Below are positions 40,873 to 49,243 of a stretch of 64,000 nt of DNA, one piece after another. Origin of the DNA: Streptomyces sp. NWU339. Lineage in GTDB: Bacteria > Actinomycetota > Actinomycetes > Streptomycetales > Streptomycetaceae. The notes below the pieces were generated by a model. It was given only the letters and a program-made list of their open reading frames with translations. It ran no database searches and had not been told where the DNA came from. The DNA is taken from the NCBI RefSeq assembly GCF_003143855.1, contig NZ_QFRK01000035.1:19612-83611 (forward strand), read 5' to 3'. Within the stretch, counting starts at the first letter, position 1. Every line of letters begins with the position of its first letter. The position numbers and the translations under genes were made by a program.

Positions 40873-42602
40873 GGCGCGAGGTCTTCCTTCAGCAGAAGCC
40901 GGACAATCGTGCGGTCGTTGTCGCTGACCCGGCCGGGGTCCGCCGTCCAGGCGGTCAGACCGATTTTGTCGCGCAGGTTCTCAAGCCGCAGCACGTGATC
41001 GCCCCAGCGCTCACGGAACCTGCGATCGTCCGTAACGGACCGCAGACTCAGGATCTGCTGGTACAGGTACGCGAGCCGCGGGTGATGGCCAGGGTGGACA
41101 TGGGCGTTGGAACAGGCCAGACAGAGCAGAAAGTCTGCCCCGCAACCGCCCTCGGGAGCTGGCCAAGGGCTGGAGTCCTCGTCCTCGCAGTCCGCTGTTG
41201 CCGTCTCTTGATGGCTCGGGTCCGGCGAGTCCGCGATCTTCCCGCCGAAGACGGTGGAGCGGGCTTGATCCAGAGCCTCCAGAGCACCAGCTTCGAAGAC
41301 ACCACGAGAGGCCTTTTGAACCTGCGGGTCGGGCAGAACGTAGATGCTCTCGTGGGTGCCCTGCGTGTGCTGCAAAGGGCGGCCCACATGGGTCACCGTG
41401 GTCCGGCGAGCCCGCTGGAACGGCGACCCGCCCAGCCCCTGGCCGCGCGCCCACCACGACGCCAGATCGTCCGGGATCCCGAAATCCAAGGGGCCCAGCG
41501 AGGCGGGCCGGTCCAAGTTCCTATGCTTCTTCTCGGGTCGGTGGCTTCGAGCGACCATCAGCAGGTCAGTTCCCGGCACCAGCGTGTTGGCGAGGGCGCG
41601 GCCGTGAGCCGTGGCCGTCAGAGCTTGGGTAACCAGCCTCCCGGGGGAGTCGGCCCCTGAATCGGTCACGTTCTCGGTGGAGAACCACCGTCCCTTACCG
41701 GCGCGGTGCTTTTCGACCTGAATCTGGTAGGTCACCGAGGTCGTCTCACCGGCCGACGGCGCCGCAGTCGGCACTGGCATGCAGTCGTACTGGGACAGAT
41801 TCCATCCGAACTGGTCGGTCAGCAGCACTGCTAGCGCCGTGAGCTCCGAGCGGTCGAGGAACAACCGGCCCCAAGTCTTCTCCGAACGGTTGCCCCCCAG
41901 CAGCTTGCGATGCGTCACGTGGACCTGCCCGCTCGGATAGGTCGTGCGCGGCACGTCCCCCGTGCGGGCGGTGTGATCGAGAATCTTCCCGATCTTCCAC
42001 TCGCGGCTGCCTGCAACAAGATGGCCCGCCCGCCACTCCTCCAGCAGTCGAGTGTTCTCACTGATCCGGAGAAGGGCCGCGCGGAACTGGCGCCGAGCGG
42101 TCAGCACCACCCGCTCCCGCTCGGCCTGCTCATAGGACTGCTTACTGGGTGCCGGCGATGGAATCCGGCGGGCCAGTTCTTCCGCCGCCGGCCCGGCAGT
42201 CAGCCGCGGATCCTGCCGCAGCAGGGTGCGCACTACGCTGAGCAGGCCTCTGCCGCTGTTTGTGTCAATGTGCTTATCCCGCCAGCTCTGCAGCGCGGCG
42301 ACCGTCAGACCGTCAAGGTCATCGGGCGGGCACTCCAACGAGCCGACGAACTGAGCGAACAGCCCGATCTTGCTCCAGCAGGTGTTTGCCGTCCGGTGAC
42401 TGGTCCAGTTGCGCGACTGGGCGGCAAACGCTGCGGCCAGCGACCGCTGCATCGGTCCAGCCACCTCAAGGCCGCCGAAGTCGTACTCCGCCCTGTGACC
42501 GGCCTTGTTGGTGACCGTCACGACGACAGACCCCGGGACCAGCGCCGGCTCGACACGATGGTCGGGAGGCGGTGGCTGGGCCCTGTGTCCCCGCCTGCTC
42601 AC
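40869..42602 (-). CDS. Recombinase-operon protein 2 of element 1 (degenerate tyrosine-recombinase-like, Cys motif)
   Basis: A 577-residue protein. The N-terminal 150 residues look like a core-binding domain. The catalytic signature is not clear: there is no standard HxxR box. A block RTTVTHVGRPLQHTQ near 405 may be a remnant. The C-terminal motif GCGADFLLCLACSNAHV near 495 resembles GKPCGVSFLLCFACRNAVA in the element 2 counterpart at 47432, so both probably bind zinc there. Likely a subunit that helps the two active recombinases. Four-base overlaps on both sides. Confidence 0.75.
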   Translation of the reverse strand: MSRRGHRAQPPPPDHRVEPALVPGSVVVTVTNKAGHRAEYDFGGLEVAGPMQRSLAAAFAAQSRNWTSHRTANTCWSKIGLFAQFVGSLECPPDDLDGLTVAALQSWRDKHIDTNSGRGLLSVVRTLLRQDPRLTAGPAAEELARRIPSPAPSKQSYEQAERERVVLTARRQFRAALLRISENTRLLEEWRAGHLVAGSREWKIGKILDHTARTGDVPRTTYPSGQVHVTHRKLLGGNRSEKTWGRLFLDRSELTALAVLLTDQFGWNLSQYDCMPVPTAAPSAGETTSVTYQIQVEKHRAGKGRWFSTENVTDSGADSPGRLVTQALTATAHGRALANTLVPGTDLLMVARSHRPEKKHRNLDRPASLGPLDFGIPDDLASWWARGQGLGGSPFQRARRTTVTHVGRPLQHTQGTHESIYVLPDPQVQKASRGVFEAGALEALDQARSTVFGGKIADSPDPSHQETATADCEDEDSSPWPAPEGGCGADFLLCLACSNAHVHPGHHPRLAYLYQQILSLRSVTDDRRFRERWGDHVLRLENLRDKIGLTAWTADPGRVSDNDRTIVRLLLKEDLAP

Positions 42603-44128
42603 GACACTGCCCCGAGGAGCAGGTCGATGTCCTGGATGCCCGCCGTCTCCCGGGCCAGCCGGGCGAACACGCCATCCAGATCCTCGACATCCTCGCCCTC
42701 ATCAGTGGTCTCTGCAGCAGCGAGGATCGACTCGAGTTGCAGATGCGCGACCGGCGCGAGGTAGTGCCGCTTCGTCGTCTCCACGTCCGCATGTCCCAGC
42801 AATGTCTTGACCAGCCACCACGGGTCGCCGAACAGCAGGGCGAAGTCCCGCCGGTCCTTCTTGGTGAGCCCGTAGCGCTTCTCGAACAGCTCGTTCAACA
42901 AGATCAGCATGTAGAGCGCCATCGAGTGCCGGCAGGAATGCGGCGTCATGTACGGGGTCTTGCCCTGCACCTCCGCCAGCCTGAACTGCCGCCGGATCTT
43001 CCGCTCTTCCTCCGTCAGAAGGGTCTCCTCGCAGCGCAGATTGGCCATCCGGAACACACCGTTCCATCGGTCCGGGGTCATCGGCAGACCCTGTTCCGTC
43101 AGCCACAACCACGCCGGCTCCGGCCCTTCCGGTCCATCAACGAACAACCACTGCCGCTCACGCCAGCCCAGACGACTGAGCTCCTGGCCACCGACAACGC
43201 CGTCCGAATCCACCCACTCCACCTTCGGTTTCAGGCCATGCGTCACCCCTGTGACCAGCCGCATCGTCGGCAGACGCTTGTAGCGGCCTGACTCTTGGGC
43301 GCGTTGCACCACCCAGGCCCGCTCCGATTCGACGTATGCCTCGACCTGGCCGACGGAATCAACTGACGCGTAGTACGTCCGACTGTTCTTCGACCTGGTC
43401 ACCGCGCCAGCGATGCGGCCATGCATGTAACGGCCATGGCGCAGGCGCTGAGTCGGCAGCTCGAAGACGAGCAGCGAACCGCCTTCTTGCCGCCGTAGGC
43501 CCGAGCTCAACAGCAGCTGCACGAAGCTCGTGTTCCGCAGCTCAGTCCGTGATTCCCACATCGGCGCCGCGACACCGGCGCGGGTGTGACCGCGCAACCC
43601 GATGTCAGACCACAAGCCCCAAGTCCGCGGGGTCCCCCACGACACTCGCGAACTGACCGAGTCCGCCGCCCGGTCCTCACTTCGCGAGACATCCACCGGC
43701 AAGGGATAGACCTTGCCCCACTTGAACAGTTTCGTGAACGCCGCAGCCTCGCGGTTCCACTTTGTACCGCTGATCCGGACGGGATTCTCTGGGGCATTGC
43801 ACCGCCAGTCTCGGTAGTCCTCCAAAACCTGCGGCGTGGCTTCCCTCCATGACAGCCCACGCGAGGACAGATAATTCAGCAGCAGCCGGTAGTCCGTCGC
43901 ATAATTCCTCTTCGTTTCCCGTTCCAGGTTTCGGAAAACCGTGGACCGTACGAGATCCATGAAATCCTGGTCCACCATGCCGTCGGGCCTGATGTACACC
44001 GGATCGCCCGGCCTCAGACCGATGCGGGCCACTGCCCCCGGCAGGTCATGCACCCCGAAGCTACCGTCCGCGGGCTGCGTCCCCCATTGTCCCGGATCTG
44101 GAACCCACACCACGTGCCACTCGCTCAA
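42599..44128 (-). CDS. Tyrosine recombinase, first gene of element 1 operon
   Basis: A 509-residue tyrosine recombinase with a complete catalytic set: SSGLRRQEGG (Arg I), PHSCRHSMAL (HxxR), LLGHADVETT (His/Trp position) and HYL (nucleophile Tyr). TTG 44128 is preferred because AGGGAGGAG lies 6-14 bases before it; GTG 44149 would include that signal. The resulting N-terminus SEWHVVWV matches GEWWLFW of the element 2 enzyme. The start is about 50 bases from the element end. Confidence 0.88.
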   Translation of the reverse strand: MSEWHVVWVPDPGQWGTQPADGSFGVHDLPGAVARIGLRPGDPVYIRPDGMVDQDFMDLVRSTVFRNLERETKRNYATDYRLLLNYLSSRGLSWREATPQVLEDYRDWRCNAPENPVRISGTKWNREAAAFTKLFKWGKVYPLPVDVSRSEDRAADSVSSRVSWGTPRTWGLWSDIGLRGHTRAGVAAPMWESRTELRNTSFVQLLLSSGLRRQEGGSLLVFELPTQRLRHGRYMHGRIAGAVTRSKNSRTYYASVDSVGQVEAYVESERAWVVQRAQESGRYKRLPTMRLVTGVTHGLKPKVEWVDSDGVVGGQELSRLGWRERQWLFVDGPEGPEPAWLWLTEQGLPMTPDRWNGVFRMANLRCEETLLTEEERKIRRQFRLAEVQGKTPYMTPHSCRHSMALYMLILLNELFEKRYGLTKKDRRDFALLFGDPWWLVKTLLGHADVETTKRHYLAPVAHLQLESILAAAETTDEGEDVEDLDGVFARLARETAGIQDIDLLLGAVS

Positions 44129-44167
44129 CCCGAGCTCCTCCCTGTGCACTTGAACAGATCACATCAT

Positions 44168-44180
44168 CAGGGAAGTTGAG
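44168..44180 (-). repeat. Element 1 recombinase-proximal end
   Basis: CAGGGAAG (44168-44175) is the exact inverse of 23224-23231. It is followed by TTGAG (44176-44180), which has no counterpart at the other end and precedes comM codon 55. Element 2 has GAAG followed by TTGAA at the same position. Confidence 0.75.
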
Positions 44181-45653
44181 AACTCCGGTGCGGAGTGGCC
44201 GCAGAAGAAGCTCACCGTGGGACTCAGCCCGGCATCGGTGCCGAAGGCCGGCAGTGGCTTCGACCTGGCCGTCGCCAGTGCCGTCCTGGGCGCCGCCGAG
44301 CGGATCGATCCGCGGGTGCTCGCCGACCTCGTGATGATCGGTGAGCTGGGACTGGACGGCAGAGTGCGACCGGTCCGGGGCACGCTGCCCGCGGTCATCG
44401 CGGCGGCCGACGCGGGGTACGAGCAGGTGGTGGTGCCCGAGTGCGCCGCCGCCGAGGCCTCGCTGGTGCCGGGTGTGTCGGTGCTGGGCATCCGCAGCCT
44501 GCGCCAGCTGATCGCCGTACTCACCGACGAACCCGTACCCGAGGAGGACCCCGGTGGCCAGGGGCGGCCCGATCCGCTCCTGGCCGGGCTGCGGTTCCCC
44601 GGCACCGGCGCGGCCACCGGCATGCACAGCGCCGGCGCGGCCCACTACGACCCCGGCTGCGACCTTGCCGATCTCGCCGACGTCGTCGGCCAGCTTCCGG
44701 CGCGGACCGGGGTGGAGGTGGCGGCGGCCGGCGGGCACCACCTGTTCCTCGAAGGACCGCCGGGCGCGGGCAAGACCATGCTCGCGGAGCGGCTGCCCTC
44801 GCTCCTGCCCCCGCTCGACCGGCAGGAGTCGCTGGAGGTCACGGCGGTGCACTCGGTGGCCGGCCTGCTGCCCCCGGGCAAGCCCTTGATCGACACCGCT
44901 CCCTACTGCGCCCCGCACCACTCGGCCACGATGCAGGCGCTCGTCGGCGGCGGCCCCGGAATCGCCCGGCCCGGAGCGGTGTCCCTCGCGCACCGGGGTG
45001 TGCTCTTTCTGGACGAGACGCCGGAGTTCGGCGGCCGTGCCCTGGACGCCCTGCGCCAGCCGCTGGAGGCAGGGCACGTCGTCATCGCGCGCAGTTCCGG
45101 CGTGGTGCGCTTCCCGGCGAGGTTCCTGATGGTGCTCGCCGCCAACCCCTGTCCCTGCGGCCGCTTCTCGCCGAAGGAGGCCCTGTGCGAGTGCCCGCCC
45201 TCGTTGATCCGCCGTTACCAGGCCCGGCTGTCCGGCCCGCTGCTCGACCGGGTCGACCTGCGGGTCGAGGCCGAGCGCGTCACGCGTGCCGAACTGACCG
45301 CCGACGGGGCCCGCGGTGAATCCACCGCCACGGTCGCCGACCGGGTGCGCGCGGCCCGCGAACGCGCCGCCGCGCGGCTCACCGGCACCCCGTGGCGCAC
45401 CAACGGCGACATCCCCGGACGGGAGCTGCGCCGCCGCTGGCACGCGGCGCCCGGCGCGCTGGAGGACGCCGAGCGGAGCCTGGAGCGCGGTGTGCTCAGC
45501 GCCCGCGGACTCGACCGGGTGCTGCGGGTCGCCTGGACCGTCGCCGACCTGGTCGGCCACGACCGGCCCGACGCCACGGACGTCGCCCTCGCGCTGCAAC
45601 TGCGCACCGGTGTCCCCCGCGGCGTGCCCATGGCCATCGGAGCGCTGACATGA
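44181..45653 (+). pseudogene. comM: comM (yifB), 3' fragment
   Basis: 490 codons that continue the fragment ending at 23224. They hold the Lon-protease-like N-terminal domain remainder (GLSPASVPKAGSGFDLA), Walker A GPPGAGKTM, Walker B VLFLDETPEF and the C-terminal Mg-chelatase part with CGRFSPKEALCEC. No start with a ribosome binding site is placed to express a full protein; a GTG at 44217 would yield a truncated product. The end overlaps dprA (ATGA at 45650-45653), showing the original coupling. Confidence 0.93.
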
Positions 45654-45919
45654 GCCGCGCCGACGGCCGCGGTGACGAGTTCCTCGCCCGGATCTTCCTC
45701 ACCCGTGTCCTCGAACCCGGCGACGAGACCGGTGGGCGGTGGGTGCGGGAACTGGGCGCGCGGGAAGTGGTGTCACGGCTGCGGGAGGGAGCCGAGCCGC
45801 TGCCGGGGGTGAGCGGCCGGCGGTGGGCCGGACTGCTGGCGCGGAGCGCGCGGGCCGAACCGGACCGGGATCTCGCCGTCGCGCGGGACGCCGGGGCACG
45901 GTTCGTGTGCCCCGGGACG
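45650..45919 (+). pseudogene. dprA: dprA, 5' fragment, interrupted by element 2
   Basis: The first 90 codons of DprA/Smf (SRADGRGDEFLARIFLTRVL through DAGARFVCPGT) form the N-terminal domain. The frame then enters element 2 and ends in foreign sequence. DprA loads RecA on incoming single-stranded DNA in transformable bacteria. The gene continues at 54237 in frame. Confidence 0.92.
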
Positions 45920-45950
45920 TTCAACTTCTGTGGACATACTCTGTGTTGCC
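45920..45950 (+). repeat. Element 2 recombinase-proximal end
   Basis: TTCAA (45920-45924), then CTTCTGTGGACA and GTGTTGCC up to 45950. The part 45925-45950 is an imperfect inverse of 54210-54237 (GGCAACAC, then AGTA, TGTCC and CAGAAG). Read outward, this end is GAAGTTGAA, like GAAGTTGAG in element 1. Confidence 0.75.
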
Positions 45951-45983
45951 TCAGGACGGGTTGCAGCGGAGAGGTCTTGTGTT

Positions 45984-47435
45984 GTGGGCGAGTGGTGGCT
46001 CTTCTGGACGGGTGATGGGGGTACGCCGGGAGAGGGCGAGGTAGCTGGATGGGGTGATTTGCCGGAGCGGGAGAACGCATTGAAGTTCCGCGATCGGCAG
46101 CCGATTCTGGTTTCGCCCGAGGGGAGGGTCGATCCTCGACTGAGCAAGATCTTTCGACGGTCGGCGTTCTCCGTCAAGGCTGAGGGGACCCAGGAGACGT
46201 ACGCGCCGATCTACCGGGTGTTCTTCACGTTTTTGTGGCAGCGCGGTCTGAACTGGGATGAGGCCACTCCCGAGGACTTGGAGGATTGGGAGGAATGGCG
46301 TCGCCGGGCGGCGGCGAACCCCGAGAAAGTCGGTGGCGCCACTTGGGCAAAGGAGCTGGCCGCCCTCACGCTCTTCTACAAGGTGGCCTGCGGGCACAAA
46401 TTCGTGGAGTTCAGCCCGGTGCTGATGCGCTCGATCCGTACCCCGGACGGAGGCACGGCCGAGATCGCCGAACTGTCGCCGAACGACGTGGTCCATTCCG
46501 ACGTGAAGTGGCTGACGCCGCGGGCCTTCCGGCTGTGGCGGAACGTGGGTCTGGGTGGCATGCTGCCCAGCGGCCTGGAGGATGAGACGTGGCGAGGCCG
46601 GCTTGGCGGGCGTGACTGCGCATTCGCTGACTTCACGTACTCGAGCGGGATGCGCCGTCGCGAGGCCGGGACGATTCTGACCTGCGAGATCCCTGCACTC
46701 GGCCGTCAGAACTACTACTCCGGGAAGGTGGGCCACCAGGTCGCCAAGCGGGCCGGGCACACGTTCTACGCCGGTCACGCGGCTCTGCAGAGGGTGGCGG
46801 GCTATCGCCTGAGTACGCGGGCCGAGGCGGTACGGGTCGCGCAGGCTCGGGGTGCGTACGACGATCTGCCGGGCCAGCGGATCGTCCGTATGATCACGCG
46901 GCAGAGAAAAGTTCTGTGGACCGAGCGGGACGGCCGTCGGGGCGAGGGCTCCCTGGACACGCTCACCGCGGCGGACCGGCTCAGGCTGTACATCCGGACT
47001 GAGGACGGTCTCGAGCCGGCGATGTTGTGGCTGACGGAGAACGGCATGCCGTTCTCCTACAAGAATTGGACCAAGGTCTTCGAGCGGGCGAGCGACCGCT
47101 GCGAGGCTCTGGGGCTCGACGTGTTCGCCACCCCGCACATGCTGCGGCATTCGATGGCCCTGCGGGTGCTCGTTTCACTGCACAATGCGCTCGACCGCCG
47201 CCTGGGGCTGACGCCGGCAGAACGCCGCCACTACGAGGATGTCTACGGACAGGTCTGGTCGATGGTCAAGGACATGCTCGGACACAAGAACGAGCAGGTC
47301 ACCAGAGACATTTACCTTGAGCCCGTACGCGGGCTGCAGCTGGATTCCCTCCTCAACGACGAGGACAACCCGGTCAACGCGGAGAAGATCGCCGAGCTGT
47401 CGGCCCGCACCGGCCTGATCCTGGATGCGGCATGA
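45984..47435 (+). CDS. Tyrosine recombinase, first gene of element 2 operon
   Basis: A 483-residue tyrosine recombinase with SSGMRRREAG (Arg I), PHMLRHSMAL (HxxR), MLGHKNEQVT and IYL (nucleophile Tyr). GTG 45984 has GGAGAGG about 10 bases upstream; a GTG at 45930 lies inside the terminal repeat and is less likely. The equivalent enzyme of element 1 is at 42599. The end overlaps the next gene (ATGA at 47432). Confidence 0.88.
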   Translation: MGEWWLFWTGDGGTPGEGEVAGWGDLPERENALKFRDRQPILVSPEGRVDPRLSKIFRRSAFSVKAEGTQETYAPIYRVFFTFLWQRGLNWDEATPEDLEDWEEWRRRAAANPEKVGGATWAKELAALTLFYKVACGHKFVEFSPVLMRSIRTPDGGTAEIAELSPNDVVHSDVKWLTPRAFRLWRNVGLGGMLPSGLEDETWRGRLGGRDCAFADFTYSSGMRRREAGTILTCEIPALGRQNYYSGKVGHQVAKRAGHTFYAGHAALQRVAGYRLSTRAEAVRVAQARGAYDDLPGQRIVRMITRQRKVLWTERDGRRGEGSLDTLTAADRLRLYIRTEDGLEPAMLWLTENGMPFSYKNWTKVFERASDRCEALGLDVFATPHMLRHSMALRVLVSLHNALDRRLGLTPAERRHYEDVYGQVWSMVKDMLGHKNEQVTRDIYLEPVRGLQLDSLLNDEDNPVNAEKIAELSARTGLILDAA

Positions 47436-49243
47436 AGGGGCCAGGGCCCGGCCGACGGGCAGCCCTGCCTCCAACAGGATGGGAACGGGAGCCGGTTCTC
47501 GACCCGACGGGCCTGATCGTTCGAGCGGTCGGTGAGAAGGGCGAAGACCTGGGCACCTGGGACTTCAGCGACGCACCCGGGCCTGAGGGCCTGCGCCTTG
47601 AGCTCGTGGAACTGCTGGCCCGGCACGGCAGGGCTCGGTGGACCAGCGAAGCCACCTACGGGACCGCGTCGAAAACCCTGCGCAAGTTCCTGCGGGACGC
47701 TGCAGCGGCCGAACCGCCCATCACCACGGTCGACCAGATCAACGTGTTCTGGTGGAAGTCCTGGAGCCAGGACATCGCGGTTCGCCGATCCTTCGGATCG
47801 GTGCTCCAGACGAGCCCCCGGCTGCCGACCGAGACCCGCTCCTACATGGCGGCCCCGCGCCGCAAACCGACCGCCGAGAAGAAGACGGCACCCAAGCACG
47901 CTCACTCGAAGGCAGATCTGAAGGCGGTCCGTGACGCGGCCGCCGCGACGGTGCGGTCGGCTCGCTTGCGCATCGCGAAGAACGTCACGCTCATGGAGCA
48001 ATGGCGCAACGGTGCATTGACCGAAGGGAGCCCCGACTGGGCCTGGGGCCAGATGCTCGACTACATCAGCCGCACCGGGGACGTTCCCCGCTACGCGGGC
48101 AAGAACCGAGTCCTGGCCAAGGAGACGCGCCGCCTGATGGGCGATGAAGGCGTCGCGAGCATCCTTGCCAGGCTCTTCCCGACCGTCCAGGAGATCGCTG
48201 CGGCCTCAGTGCTGCTGATCGTCCATGAGGGCTGGAATCTGTCCGTGCTGCGGAAGATGCAGGTGCCGTCCTTCCCCAACGCGGACGGAGACTCCGACTC
48301 GCCGGCGGTCCACCGGCTGGCCACGGACAAGGCCCGCCGCGGCAAGAGACGCCGCCATGCCAGCAACAACCTCGTCGATGCCGGGGAGGGCAGCAGCGGC
48401 TGGGCGATGAAGCAGACACTGGACCTGACCCGGCAGGCCAGGCTGACCTTGGAGAGGCTGGGACGGCCCAGCCCGATGCTCCTGCTCGCCCGGCGAGGGG
48501 CCGGCGGACCGGAGAACCTGAGCTCTCTGCGAGACGGCAGCGCTCTCGGGCAGGCGATCACGGACTGGGCCCGCGACCAGCGGGAGTCGGGAGTCCGCCT
48601 CCCGCCCAGGACCAGTGCTCAACCGCTGCGGCACAGTGCTCAGATCCACCACGGCCGGGCCCGGAACAACACCCAGGCCACCCAGGACAGTGACTACCTG
48701 CTCAAGGACGAGACGGTCCGCGAGGACTCGCGCGACGTTGTGGAAGCGGGCCTGGCCAAGGCCGTTGAGCATGCCCGGGAACGGGTGGAGATGCGGCTGA
48801 TCGCTCACGCCACCGGCGACACGGAGTACGACGCCGAACAGGTCGCCAAGGCCGCAGGTATCGACCGTGAAACCGCGATGAACATCGTGAAGGGCCGGCT
48901 GAAGACACCTGTCGCCTCATGCACCGACTACGAGAACTCCGACTTCGGCCCGGTCGGCAAGCCCTGCGGAGTCTCCTTCCTGCTGTGTTTCGCCTGCCGC
49001 AACGCGGTGGCGACCACACGCGACCTGCCGCGGATCGTCTATCTGCACCAGGTCATCGAGGGGCTTCGCTCGACGCTGACGGCAGCCGCCTGGGCAGCCG
49101 ACTGGCAAGGCCATCACGCCCGCGTCTCCGACTTCCTGAGCACCCACACCAGCCAGGACGGCAGAGCGGAACTGGTCTCCACCCTGACCGAGACGGACCG
49201 CGACCTCATCGACCGCATGCTCGACAGGAGACTCGATCCGTGA
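47432..49243 (+). CDS. Recombinase-operon protein 2 of element 2 (Cys motif)
   Basis: A 603-residue homologue of the element 1 protein at 40869, with the same C-terminal block GKPCGVSFLLCFACRNAVA near 510 and LPRIVYLHQVIEGLRS after it. A clear tyrosine recombinase signature is lacking. The weakly conserved middle has RTGDVPRYA like RTGDVPRTT in element 1. Overlaps both neighbours by four bases. Confidence 0.75.
   Translation: MKGPGPGRRAALPPTGWEREPVLDPTGLIVRAVGEKGEDLGTWDFSDAPGPEGLRLELVELLARHGRARWTSEATYGTASKTLRKFLRDAAAAEPPITTVDQINVFWWKSWSQDIAVRRSFGSVLQTSPRLPTETRSYMAAPRRKPTAEKKTAPKHAHSKADLKAVRDAAAATVRSARLRIAKNVTLMEQWRNGALTEGSPDWAWGQMLDYISRTGDVPRYAGKNRVLAKETRRLMGDEGVASILARLFPTVQEIAAASVLLIVHEGWNLSVLRKMQVPSFPNADGDSDSPAVHRLATDKARRGKRRRHASNNLVDAGEGSSGWAMKQTLDLTRQARLTLERLGRPSPMLLLARRGAGGPENLSSLRDGSALGQAITDWARDQRESGVRLPPRTSAQPLRHSAQIHHGRARNNTQATQDSDYLLKDETVREDSRDVVEAGLAKAVEHARERVEMRLIAHATGDTEYDAEQVAKAAGIDRETAMNIVKGRLKTPVASCTDYENSDFGPVGKPCGVSFLLCFACRNAVATTRDLPRIVYLHQVIEGLRSTLTAAAWAADWQGHHARVSDFLSTHTSQDGRAELVSTLTETDRDLIDRMLDRRLDP

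Larger units (their letters stand above)
23225..44180 (-). mobile_element. Element 1: tyrosine-recombinase element of about 21 kb inserted in comM
   Basis: The boundaries come from the comM reading frame: removing 23225-44180 joins codon 54 to AAC at 44181 and restores 544 codons, close to the usual family length of about 540. The ends are CTTCCCTG and CAGGGAAG followed by TTGAG. The recombinase operon (44128 down to 38321) starts about 50 bases inside the right end, so the element is drawn on the minus strand. The cargo at 23.5-38.2 kb is a set of defence-type genes. The arrangement recalls Tn554-like and recombinase-in-trio elements, but with a fourth small gene. Confidence 0.88.

Noticed and set aside
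44217..45653. Functional short ComM from an internal GTG
   Set aside because: The frame is simply the 3' part of comM. It lacks the N-terminal domain and there is no ribosome binding site before 44217.
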